A DNA stretch of 64,000 nucleotides from UBA6183 sp943372215 (GTDB lineage: Bacteria > Bacteroidota > Bacteroidia > UKL13-3), in contig CALRXU020000009.1 in NCBI GenBank assembly GCA_943372215.1, positions 1-64,000 of the forward strand. Reading direction: 5' to 3'. Under the pieces are notes generated by a model. The model was not told the origin of the DNA and ran no database searches. It worked only from the letters and a program-made list of their open reading frames with translations. This document shows, in pieces, positions 1 through 7,172 of the stretch. The translations under genes were made by a program, and so were the position numbers. How positions within the stretch are numbered: the first letter of the stretch is position 1; each line of letters starts with the position of its first letter.

Positions 1-234
1 TTCTGCCTTATTGTGTTGATTTAATAAGCATGAACTATAAGGTGAACTTGGATGTATAGCCATATGCAATATATTATCTTGGGCATTAAGATTGGTATAA
101 AAACCTGGGTTACGTGAAGCACAGACACTACAACGTGTGTTTGTAAAATGCTCCACTACAATAGTCTGTGGCACTTGAGCAATCAAAACACCAGTAACAA
201 ATAATAAGATAAAAGACAGCACAAAGTTATTCAT
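1..234 (-). CDS. Omp28-like secreted protein with thioredoxin-type CxxC, 3' end cut by window
   Basis: The first 78 residues of a minus-strand gene run off the left edge of the window. An ATG at 232-234 opens a clear Sec signal peptide (MNNFVLSFILLFVTGVLIAQ) and is followed by a thioredoxin-like strand and motif, VVEHFTNTRCSVCASRNP, with Cys35 and Cys38 forming a CxxC pair. This beginning resembles the Bacteroidota Omp28-related family, whose members carry an N-terminal thioredoxin fold and often a T9SS sorting tail; the tail would lie outside the window. It starts 11 bases after the YHS gene stop and is probably co-transcribed with it. Activity (disulfide exchange or only a structural fold) cannot be judged from the fragment. 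Confidence 0.6.
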   Translation of the reverse strand, partial: MNNFVLSFILLFVTGVLIAQVPQTIVVEHFTNTRCSVCASRNPGFYTNLNAQDNILHMAIHPSSPYSSCLLNQHNKAE

Positions 235-245
235 AGCTAAATTCA

Positions 246-722
246 TTATTTACGTAAAATGATGGCATTCCAGTTTTTATCCGCTTCCCTTTTTAAATTG
301 GCTTCATCTTCGTTCCATTTACTTAGGGTGTTATTGATAATGCTGTGATAAAATAAATTCAACTTCCCATTTACAATTTTGTACTTAAATGGATCAACTT
401 CAACTTTTTCTCCTGTTTTACCCATTGCGTAGGCACACCAACCTCCATAAGCTGGTTCATACTTATCAGGGCTTGCCTTAAAAGTTTGAAGATGAGCCTG
501 AGTCGCAAATTCATACCGAATACCTTTGTAGAAAAAGAAAATGACAGATACCCCTTTAATTGGTTTACCCTCGAAGTAACTAATCACATCATAACCGGCA
601 AGTGCCACACTATACTTATCGATGTTAAAATGTTTAATGCGGGTTTGGTTATCCTGCGCTTGTGCCATTACTAAGCCTACCTGACTTAATACCAACATCC
701 ATATTATTTTTTTTGCGTTCAT
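246..722 (-). CDS. Secreted YHS domain protein
   Basis: A 158-aa protein when started at the ATG at 720-722; a start ten codons further upstream would put an unlikely MQFCCVKFQY in front of the signal peptide. Residues 1-20 form a Sec signal ending MAQAQ. The YHS domain spans about residues 42-105, with GYDVISYF, a KGIRYEFAT strand, a PDKYEPAYGG segment and GGWCAYA. Family knowledge: YHS domains are small, probably metal-binding modules found in copper ATPases and in periplasmic single-domain proteins; the physiological role of the latter is poorly known. The C-terminal tail (WNEDEANLKREADKNW) is usual for the single-domain form. It is followed by the Omp28-like gene and preceded by an AraC regulator on the same strand. 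Confidence 0.8.
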   Translation of the reverse strand: MNAKKIIWMLVLSQVGLVMAQAQDNQTRIKHFNIDKYSVALAGYDVISYFEGKPIKGVSVIFFFYKGIRYEFATQAHLQTFKASPDKYEPAYGGWCAYAMGKTGEKVEVDPFKYKIVNGKLNLFYHSIINNTLSKWNEDEANLKREADKNWNAIILRK

Positions 723-804
723 ATACTGAAATTTAACGCAACAAAATTGCATCCATTCAATACAGGAATTAATGGACTATTTACGCTTTGTGATGGATGA
801 TTTG

Positions 805-1662
805 CTAATAATGGATGGTTTGCCTATATTTTTCGGGCGAAATGGTGGTTACATTTTTAAAGAGTCGGCTAAAGTAATAAGGATCTTCATAGCCAAGGTA
901 ATCAGCTATTTCCTTAACGGATTTAGTAGTGGTAAACAATTGATGTTTGGCTTCATATACCACCCGCTCCTGTATCATCTCTGTTAATGTCCTATTAAAC
1001 CGTTCTTTTACCAATTTACCCAGTGCCTTGCTGCTAATATTTAACATCTCTGCATAATAGGAAGGACTTTTTTGCAACTTATAATGTTGCTCAATAGCTA
1101 ATTTTAATTGGGTTAATAACGGTTTATCGAATTTGGTACTGGTTAACTCTTCAACATCCAGTTGGTTTTTCTTTTCCCTAACCGCAATTTTGAGCATTAA
1201 CTTTAAATAGGTTGATACCAACTCTGCATCAGCTTTTTCTTGGGTATTAAACTCATCCCTCATTTTATCAACCAACCCCAATAATTCAGTTGCAATATGA
1301 TCGGTTAATGCAACATGTGGGCTATCATACGCATTGTTAAACAATAGTCCTTGGCACCCCACTTCACTGTGATTATGGTCTATGCAAAAGAAATCCGTAG
1401 CAAATTGAATAACCACTCCATTTAAAGGAGTTATTGGCGATATTGTTAATGGTTGGTAGGCTGCCACAAATAAAATGCAAGGCCCCGTAAAGGCATGTTT
1501 ATTAAAAGCATAGTTAATCTCACCTACACCGGATGTTAGCAACAGCACATGATATAATCGGGTTACACTTGCTTCATCTGTAGATTCACGCCATTGGCTA
1601 TATTCTTGAAGTAGAAAGTCCGTTTCCGTTTCTAGAGTTTGATTATATAAATGGTATTGCAT
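805..1662 (-). CDS. AraC family transcriptional regulator
   Basis: A 285-aa protein with a cupin-like N-terminal sensor half (about residues 1-170) and a C-terminal AraC double helix-turn-helix (about 185-283). The second HTH is clear: SVKEIADYLGYEDPYYFSRLFKN followed by SPEKYRQ. The sensor half ends with a long helical linker. The gene lies 82 bases upstream of the YHS gene on the same strand, so it may control the YHS/Omp28-like pair, although this is inference from position only. The ligand is unknown. Confidence 0.9.
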   Translation of the reverse strand: MQYHLYNQTLETETDFLLQEYSQWRESTDEASVTRLYHVLLLTSGVGEINYAFNKHAFTGPCILFVAAYQPLTISPITPLNGVVIQFATDFFCIDHNHSEVGCQGLLFNNAYDSPHVALTDHIATELLGLVDKMRDEFNTQEKADAELVSTYLKLMLKIAVREKKNQLDVEELTSTKFDKPLLTQLKLAIEQHYKLQKSPSYYAEMLNISSKALGKLVKERFNRTLTEMIQERVVYEAKHQLFTTTKSVKEIADYLGYEDPYYFSRLFKNVTTISPEKYRQTIHY

Positions 1663-2000
1663 TTTTATTCAATTCAATGTAAACAACTATCATTAAACAA
1701 TAGCACAGTAATATCATAAATCTGGCTAATCCGAAGAAAAACGATGTGCATTTCACTCCCTAATCTTAAGCAATACTTGCCAATTTCCAACACATTATCA
1801 AATTTTTCCATGAACAATAACACTACTTTTTAAACAGCTAGATTGCAATTACTCCTTTTTTACACAATCTTAAAAATATACAATAAATTGATAACCATAA
1901 AATTACCATACATCTTTAGCCTATTAACAAACAAAAAAAAGCACCTGTCCATGTTTTTTACAAAATGATGCGTAATTGCAATTAATCTCTATTGTGTTAT
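1663..2000. other. 338-bp divergent intergenic region
   Basis: No ORF of plausible size and no RNA gene is visible. The region separates the AraC gene (minus) from the membrane-protein gene (plus), so it should hold both promoters. The only structure I note is the decamer ATTGCAATTA at 1842-1851 and again at 1975-1984; the second copy is part of the perfect 12-bp palindrome TAATTGCAATTA (1973-1984), 16 bases before the ATG at 2001. It could be an operator, but palindromes of this size are expected by chance in AT-rich DNA. Confidence 0.4.
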
Positions 2001-3020
2001 ATGGAAATCAAACCACCTGCTATTCAATTATCAAGTCAGCTTGAATACCGTTTAACTGCCTTATGGGCATTGAGCGAAAGTGGCTTAGGCGGTTTTATGC
2101 ATGCATTAAAAATTCCATTCACCGGTTTTTTTCTTGGAGGATTTGCTATCATCATCATCATTCTGATTGCGCATTACGCAGAAAAACCTCTTCAAGCCAT
2201 AACCAGGGCAACATTATTGGTGGTACTTGTTAAGGCAACAGCAAGCCCACATTCTCCGCCCATGGCTTATTTAGCTGTAGGGTTTCAAGGCTTATGTGGA
2301 GCTTTAACTCTTTCATATATTCCTTGGAAAAGGCTGGGCGCAATGTTATTTGGCTTCTTAGCCCTATTTGAAAGTGCCGTACAAAAGTTTTTGGTAACCA
2401 CATTCATTTTTGGCAAGTCGATTTGGGAAGCACTTGATGTTTTTTTTAAAACGATTGCCAAAGATTTTGCCCTATCCCCTGATTTTTCATTTAGCTTTTG
2501 GCTCATTACAGGATACACGATTTTATATTGTTTGTGGGGCCTTTTATTGGGCTGGTGGGCAAGTGGCCTGCCCAATACACTTGATTTTAGGGCTAAAAAA
2601 TTGCACGCCAAACTCCCACTACTTATGGCCGACCAAGCACTGCAGAAAAAACCGGCAAATCAGCATCGCCAAAAAAAATTAGTTACCGTGTTTTTCATGC
2701 TCCTCTTTGTGTGCAGTGTATTTATATGGGGAGGCTTTGGAAACAAAGCACTTTACGCTTTAACAAGAACCATTGCAGCCTTGCTTTTATTATACTTTAT
2801 TATTGCTCCAATTGTTAAATGGGCATTGAAAAAATGGATAAACCGTAAGCGTTCCAAAGAGCAAGATGTGATAACAGATTTATTACAACTCATTCCTGAG
2901 CTTAAAATAAATGCTTCAACGGCTATGCAATTGGCAAAGCAGCAGCATAAAGGATTGAAAGTGTATGAAACATTTGTAGTAAATCTCATTGTTTTATCCG
3001 TTTACGAGCCGTTGAAATAA
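2001..3020 (+). CDS. Unrecognised polytopic membrane protein, possible transporter of a molybdenum-cofactor cluster
   Basis: A 339-aa protein with about seven hydrophobic segments. I chose the ATG at 2001 (MEIKPP); a TTG nine bases upstream is possible. The N-terminal half (LSESGLGGFMHALKIPFTGFFLGG, written in two parts: residues ~30-43 and ~44-53) has the glycine-rich 'IPxTGxxxGG' look of ECF-type S components or related small permeases, and IPWKRLG recurs later. A basic loop (about residues 200-225) separates the halves. I do not recognise the family. It ends 4 bases before the NTPase-MobA gene, so the two are almost surely co-transcribed. Transport of molybdate or another precursor, energised by the neighbouring NTPase, is speculation. 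Confidence 0.6.
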   Translation: MEIKPPAIQLSSQLEYRLTALWALSESGLGGFMHALKIPFTGFFLGGFAIIIIILIAHYAEKPLQAITRATLLVVLVKATASPHSPPMAYLAVGFQGLCGALTLSYIPWKRLGAMLFGFLALFESAVQKFLVTTFIFGKSIWEALDVFFKTIAKDFALSPDFSFSFWLITGYTILYCLWGLLLGWWASGLPNTLDFRAKKLHAKLPLLMADQALQKKPANQHRQKKLVTVFFMLLFVCSVFIWGGFGNKALYALTRTIAALLLLYFIIAPIVKWALKKWINRKRSKEQDVITDLLQLIPELKINASTAMQLAKQQHKGLKVYETFVVNLIVLSVYEPLK

Positions 3021-3024
3021 GCCA

Positions 3025-4074
3025 ATGAACCGAATATTCATTTTAAGTGAGCCCATACAAACTGGTAAAACCACCTCATTAAAACACTGGGCAACAACGC
3101 AGCCTAATATTGCCGGTATTCTCACACCAGATGTTGACCATAAACGCAAACTATATGACCTTAATAAACATGTATACTACGATTTGCAATTAAATAGTAC
3201 AGATAAAGGCCTATCAATTGGGCGTTTTATTTTTGACGAATCGGTTTTTATGCAGGCACAGCAGATACTAAAAGAGGCGCAATATGGCAACTACGAATGG
3301 GTAGTGGTAGACGAAATAGGCAGATTGGAAATGGAAAGCAAAAAAGGTCTTGAACCTTATGTAACCGATTTAATCGCATATTATAAAAACGATAACACTT
3401 GTGGAAATTTACTATTGGTGATACGTGACTATTTATTAGAAGCGGCTGTTAAACATTATCAACTGCAAGATGCAATTGTACTGCCCAAGCATTTTTTTGA
3501 TAGCCCCAATATGAGTTACCATCAAAATCATGCACTCACTGGAATAGTGTTATGCGGTGGTCAAAGTGTCAGAATGGGAAAGGATAAAGCATTTATAGTG
3601 TACCATCAGAAACCACAATATGCGCATGTTGCTGATCAATTAGCCGCCTTTTGCCAGCAGGTTTTTATTTCGTGTAATGAGCAACAAAAAAACTCATTTA
3701 ACAAGGACTATAAACACATAAAAGACAGTGCGACATACTCATCAAACGGGCCGATAACTGGGGTATTGAGTGCTTTTGAAAATATACAACAAAGCGGCTT
3801 ACTGGTAATCGGTTGTGATTACCCTCACCTCACTTTACCAGACATCTTGACACTGGCAGAAAACCGCAACAAGGAACATGATGTGGTTTGTTACCATAAG
3901 CCAGAAAGTGGTTTTGATGAACCATTGCTGGCTATTTATGAAAAACAATGCGCCCATCTTTTGCAAGAGTATTATAACAGCGGACAAACCTCTTTAAGAC
4001 ATTTCCTTGCAACAGTTCGCACCAAAAGGCTCCAGCCCATAAACAATAGCAGCATTACAAGCGTAGATAATTAA
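3025..4074 (+). CDS. Fusion of THEP1-type nucleoside triphosphatase and MobA molybdenum cofactor guanylyltransferase
   Basis: Two domains in 349 aa. Residues 1-160 match the THEP1/NTPase_1 pattern: Walker A around SEPIQTGKTTS (8-18) and the family-typical Walker B VVVDEIGRLEM (93-103). Residues 172-340 match MobA: the nucleotide-binding LCGGQSVRMGKDKA (176-189), then SSNGPITG and IGCDYPHLT, the segment that normally carries the metal-binding aspartate. MobA attaches GMP to molybdopterin to make the guanine dinucleotide cofactor used by formate dehydrogenases and relatives. The THEP1 half hydrolyses NTPs in known homologues, with unknown cellular role. The upstream membrane protein is 4 bases away, and fdhD lies downstream beyond an ATPase gene. 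The domain calls are solid; the purpose of the fusion is not known to me. Confidence 0.85.
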   Translation: MNRIFILSEPIQTGKTTSLKHWATTQPNIAGILTPDVDHKRKLYDLNKHVYYDLQLNSTDKGLSIGRFIFDESVFMQAQQILKEAQYGNYEWVVVDEIGRLEMESKKGLEPYVTDLIAYYKNDNTCGNLLLVIRDYLLEAAVKHYQLQDAIVLPKHFFDSPNMSYHQNHALTGIVLCGGQSVRMGKDKAFIVYHQKPQYAHVADQLAAFCQQVFISCNEQQKNSFNKDYKHIKDSATYSSNGPITGVLSAFENIQQSGLLVIGCDYPHLTLPDILTLAENRNKEHDVVCYHKPESGFDEPLLAIYEKQCAHLLQEYYNSGQTSLRHFLATVRTKRLQPINNSSITSVDN

Positions 4075-4101
4075 TTCGTTTTGCAAATAGTATATATTGG
4101 T

Positions 4102-4193
4102 AATATACACTATTATATTTTACCAATATACACTATTGTATTTTATTAATGTATAAAAGTATATTTTATGAGTATATAAAAGTATGTTTTTAG
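4102..4193. repeat. Degenerate tandem repeat, four units of exactly 23 bp
   Basis: Units begin at 4102, 4125, 4148 and 4171. Units 1 and 2 share AATATACACTATT and then a run of TTTTA; units 3 and 4 share TATAAAAGTAT and then TTTT. All four share an A/T-rich frame with TATA near the front and TTTT near positions 17-20. The array fills most of the gap between the MobA fusion and the AAA ATPase gene and stops just before the ATPase promoter. It is probably a cis-regulatory or DNA-bending array; the base composition makes some similarity expected by chance, but the constant 23-bp register does not look random. Confidence 0.6.
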
Positions 4194-4203
4194 AGAATTA
4201 AGT

Positions 4204-4234
4204 TTTATATATTTATAAAATATAACTATTTTTG
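4204..4234 (+). promoter_or_regulatory. Probable promoter of the AAA ATPase gene
   Basis: TATTTTTG at 4227-4234 fits the Bacteroidota -7 consensus TAnnTTTG, and TTTA at 4204-4207 (consensus TTTG) lies the usual 19 bases upstream. The box ends 17 bases before the ATG at 4252. The 23-bp tandem repeats lie immediately upstream, where regulators often bind. Confidence 0.5.
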
Positions 4235-4251
4235 TAGGGAAATATCTCAGT

Positions 4252-5457
4252 ATGATACTTAAATCAGAAATACAAGACGCCTTTGATAATCAACAACGAA
4301 CCAAGGATAACGATGTTGGATATGTGCGTAGGTTATACCTACAACAAATCAAAAAAGGAGGAAAACACGTAGAGGTGATATCTGGCGTAAGACGTTGCGG
4401 TAAAAGTACCCTGTTAAAACTACTCATGAGTGCCCATAAAGGCAACATTGCGTACTTCAATTTTGAAGACCCCCGTGTTTACGGCTTTGATGTAAAGGAT
4501 TTTAATAAATTGGATCAAGTAATGGGTACTAAAAATATGGCTTACTATTTTGATGAAATCCAAAATGTTCCATCATGGGAGCTTTATATCAGGCAATTGC
4601 ACGATAGAGGGGAAAAGGTTTTTATCACAGGCTCAAACGCTTCTTTACTAAGTATAGAGTTGGGTACGCGTCTTACGGGAAGGCATTTACGACATGAGCT
4701 TTTTCCCTTTTCATACCGGGAATTTCTAAGTTATACCAAAAATAAAGACAACGATAACTCAGCGCAGTTGTACTTAAAATCAGGTGGTTTTCCTGAATAC
4801 CTAAGAGAAGAAAACCCCGAAGTATTGCAAATGCTGCTCAAGGATATCGTGTTACGAGACATTGCTATACGATATGGGATAAAAAACACTAAGACTTTAA
4901 TGGATATTACCCTGTTTTTACTAAGTAACGTAGGGAAACCCATTACGTTCAATAGTCTCCGCAAAACGTTTGGTATTGGGTCAACAAACTCTGTAGCTGA
5001 TTATTTAAATTGGTTAGAGGATAGTTATTTATTGTTTTTTTTACCAAAATTTAGTTGGTCGGCTAAAACAACTGCTGTTAATGCCCGCAAAGTATATGCT
5101 ATAGATAATGGAATGATTAGTGTTAATACCCTTAGTTTTTCTGCTGATTATGGAAGGATGCTTGAAAATGCTATTTATATCTATTTAAGGCAGCGAACAG
5201 CACAATTATTCTATTTTAAGGATAAGTATGAATGTGATTTTATAGTAATGGCAAACAATAAAGCTAAAGAGGTAATACAGGTTTGTGCCGAAATACATGC
5301 CGATAATCAAGACAGAGAGCTTAATGGATTAAATGAAGCCATGCGTTTTTTTAAACTCAAAAAAGGGGTTATTGTAACACTTAATCAAAAGGACACCTTA
5401 AAAACAGAAGCAGGTTTGGTTGAACTCATTCCTTACCGGGACTTCATCAGTCAATAA
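4252..5457 (+). CDS. AAA family ATPase with C-terminal DUF4143 domain
   Basis: A 401-aa protein of the AAA_14 plus DUF4143 architecture. Walker A is GVRRCGKST (45-53), Walker B YYFDEIQ (98-104), and the sensor-like FITGSNASLL lies at 125-134. The region from about 185 to 340 is DUF4143, and the extreme C-terminus (FYFKDKYECDFIVMANNKAKEVIQVC, in parts) has the D-x-(E/K) pattern seen in the nuclease-like end of this family. Function is unknown; such genes are numerous and often patchily distributed. It interrupts the mobA-fusion/fdhD neighbourhood and has its own promoter and repeat array, consistent with later insertion. Confidence 0.85.
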   Translation: MILKSEIQDAFDNQQRTKDNDVGYVRRLYLQQIKKGGKHVEVISGVRRCGKSTLLKLLMSAHKGNIAYFNFEDPRVYGFDVKDFNKLDQVMGTKNMAYYFDEIQNVPSWELYIRQLHDRGEKVFITGSNASLLSIELGTRLTGRHLRHELFPFSYREFLSYTKNKDNDNSAQLYLKSGGFPEYLREENPEVLQMLLKDIVLRDIAIRYGIKNTKTLMDITLFLLSNVGKPITFNSLRKTFGIGSTNSVADYLNWLEDSYLLFFLPKFSWSAKTTAVNARKVYAIDNGMISVNTLSFSADYGRMLENAIYIYLRQRTAQLFYFKDKYECDFIVMANNKAKEVIQVCAEIHADNQDRELNGLNEAMRFFKLKKGVIVTLNQKDTLKTEAGLVELIPYRDFISQ

Positions 5458-5512
5458 AAGGTTGGATGGTTAAATTTAAAGATAGTTGCTACTTTCGTAA
5501 ACAAAACTACTT

Positions 5513-6370
5513 ATGAGCAAACCAAGTGTTTCGGCCATTCAAATAACCAAAGTAACAGATAACGAGCTATTAGAAACCAACGACTTGTTGGCTGTTGAAG
5601 AGCCCTTAGAAATCAGGTTAGGTTATGGTTCGGCAGAAATGCGTGAGCAAAAAAACATCTCCGTTACCATGCGTACACCAGGGCATGATTTTGAATTGGC
5701 CCTTGGTTTTTTATTTACTGAAGGGATTATCACGTCAACTGAACAAATTTATAAAATTGTTTATTGTACTGAAGCCAATACCATAGAAAACAAAGAGAAC
5801 ATTGTGCGGGTTGAGTTGAAAGAAGAGGTACATATTGACTTAACAAAGTTGCAACGTAATTTTTATACCACCAGCAGCTGTGGTGTTTGCGGGAAAGAGA
5901 GTATAGAAGCAGTGAAGCTTAGCTGCCCTATTTATGAAGAACAAGAACAAACAATTATTTCAGCTAGTTTAATTACCTCTTTACCTGAAAAATTACGTAA
6001 CCAACAAAACGTTTTCGAATACACAGGTGGCTTGCATGCCTGCGCGTTGTTTGATGTACAAGCCAATTTATTGCTATTACGAGAAGATGTTGGCCGGCAC
6101 AACGCACTGGATAAACTGATTGGTGCGGCTATTGCCTCATCAGCATTTACAAGTCCCTTTAGTAATTATTTGTTGTTGTTAAGTGGCCGGGCTAGTTTTG
6201 AATTGTTGCAAAAGGCTGCCATGGCGGGTATAAAAATTGTATGTGCGGTTGGGGCACCAAGCAGTTTAGCCGTGCAAATTGCTCAAGAGTTTAACATTAC
6301 CTTGATTGGTTTTTTAAGAGGTAATCGTTTTAACATCTACTGTGGCAAACATCGAATCACCAACAGTTAA
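5513..6370 (+). CDS. fdhD: Formate dehydrogenase accessory sulfurtransferase FdhD
   Basis: A 285-aa protein matching FdhD across its length. The sulfur-carrying motif is SSCGVCGKES, with Cys123 and Cys126; further family signatures are RTPGHDFELALGFLFTEGII (52-71), GLHACALF, EDVGRHNALDKLIG and LSGRASFELLQKA. FdhD passes sulfur from a cysteine desulfurase to the molybdenum of the bis-MGD cofactor, and is needed for formate dehydrogenase activity. No formate dehydrogenase or other Mo enzyme is in this window, so its client is elsewhere. TACTTTCG at 5490-5497, 15 bases before the ATG, is a possible -7 box. Confidence 0.95.
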   Translation: MSKPSVSAIQITKVTDNELLETNDLLAVEEPLEIRLGYGSAEMREQKNISVTMRTPGHDFELALGFLFTEGIITSTEQIYKIVYCTEANTIENKENIVRVELKEEVHIDLTKLQRNFYTTSSCGVCGKESIEAVKLSCPIYEEQEQTIISASLITSLPEKLRNQQNVFEYTGGLHACALFDVQANLLLLREDVGRHNALDKLIGAAIASSAFTSPFSNYLLLLSGRASFELLQKAAMAGIKIVCAVGAPSSLAVQIAQEFNITLIGFLRGNRFNIYCGKHRITNS

Positions 6371-6377
6371 TTTCAGC

Positions 6378-7124
6378 CTATTTTTTAGGGAATATTTTAT
6401 AATTCCCTATACCCCACTTTTGCAAGCGGTAAATTATTGACGTGTGCAAAACACCTAAACCATAAATACTGCTTCGTTTAAAGTTAATGCTTGAGGCCTC
6501 AGGGAAATATTTTGTTGGGCAAGTAACTTCCCCAATTTCAAAATCATGGTAAAAAATCTGAGCAATCATTTGGTTGTCAAATACAAAATCATCGCTGCAT
6601 TGCTCATATTGAACCGTATCAAGTACCTCACGGTTAAAAGCCCTATATCCCGTGTGGTATTCTGATAGTTTTTGACTCATCAAAATATTCTGGAACAGAG
6701 TTAAGCATCGATTGAAAACGTATTTATACAAAGGCATCCCTCCTTTTAATGCACCCATTCCTAAAATGCGTGAACCAAATACCACTGGATATACATCGTA
6801 AGCAATGATGCCTGCCATAGCATGGATAAGCATTGGGGTATATTGGTAATCAGGGTGTAACATAATCACGATGTCAGCCCCAATTTCCTTGGCTTTGTTA
6901 TAGCATGTTTTTTGGTTACCTCCGTAACCTTTGTTTTTTTGGTGTTTAATTACATGGCGTATTCCTATCTCTTTGCCAAGCTCAGAGGTATTGTCTTTGC
7001 TGGCATCATCAACCAGAATCACATCATCCACAATATCAAATGGAATTTCTTTATAGGTTTGAACAAGTGTTTGTGCGGCATTGTATGCCGGTAACACCAC
7101 AACTACTTTTTTATTATTGAGCAT
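6378..7124 (-). CDS. Family 2 glycosyltransferase (dolichyl-phosphate mannose synthase-like)
   Basis: A 248-aa GT-A fold enzyme: KVVVVLPAYNAAQTL at the N-terminus, VDDVILVDDASKDNT with the first aspartates, GYGGNQKTCYNKA, and MLHPDYQY as the DxD-like site. It lacks a C-terminal membrane domain, so it is probably a soluble or peripheral enzyme transferring a sugar from a nucleotide donor to a lipid carrier. The ATG at 7122-7124 (MLNNKK) is preferred because the upstream TTG candidate at 7142 lies inside a good -7 box. It converges on fdhD with a 7-base gap. Confidence 0.88.
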   Translation of the reverse strand: MLNNKKVVVVLPAYNAAQTLVQTYKEIPFDIVDDVILVDDASKDNTSELGKEIGIRHVIKHQKNKGYGGNQKTCYNKAKEIGADIVIMLHPDYQYTPMLIHAMAGIIAYDVYPVVFGSRILGMGALKGGMPLYKYVFNRCLTLFQNILMSQKLSEYHTGYRAFNREVLDTVQYEQCSDDFVFDNQMIAQIFYHDFEIGEVTCPTKYFPEASSINFKRSSIYGLGVLHTSIIYRLQKWGIGNYKIFPKK

Positions 7125-7139
7125 GCTAAGAAATAATGG

Positions 7140-7170
7140 CAAATATGCACTATAAGGCTATAAATGCAAA
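7140..7170 (-). promoter_or_regulatory. Probable promoter of the glycosyltransferase gene
   Basis: On the minus strand TTTG (7167-7170), exactly 19 bases, then CATATTTG (7140-7147) matches the Bacteroidota TTTG-N19-TAnnTTTG layout with one mismatch. The box ends 15 bases before the ATG at 7124 and so decides the start codon. Confidence 0.6.
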
Positions 7171-7172
7171 AT

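Noticed and set aside
1973..1984. Palindrome TAATTGCAATTA and a second ATTGCAATTA at 1842
   Set aside because: Short and A/T-rich; expected by chance in a region of this composition, with no promoter boxes tied to it.
6386..6409. Perfect 8-bp inverted repeat (TAGGGAAT, 8-base loop, ATTCCCTA) between fdhD and the glycosyltransferase
   Set aside because: It lies in the coding end of the glycosyltransferase and lacks a U-run on the exit side of either strand, so it is not a convincing terminator.
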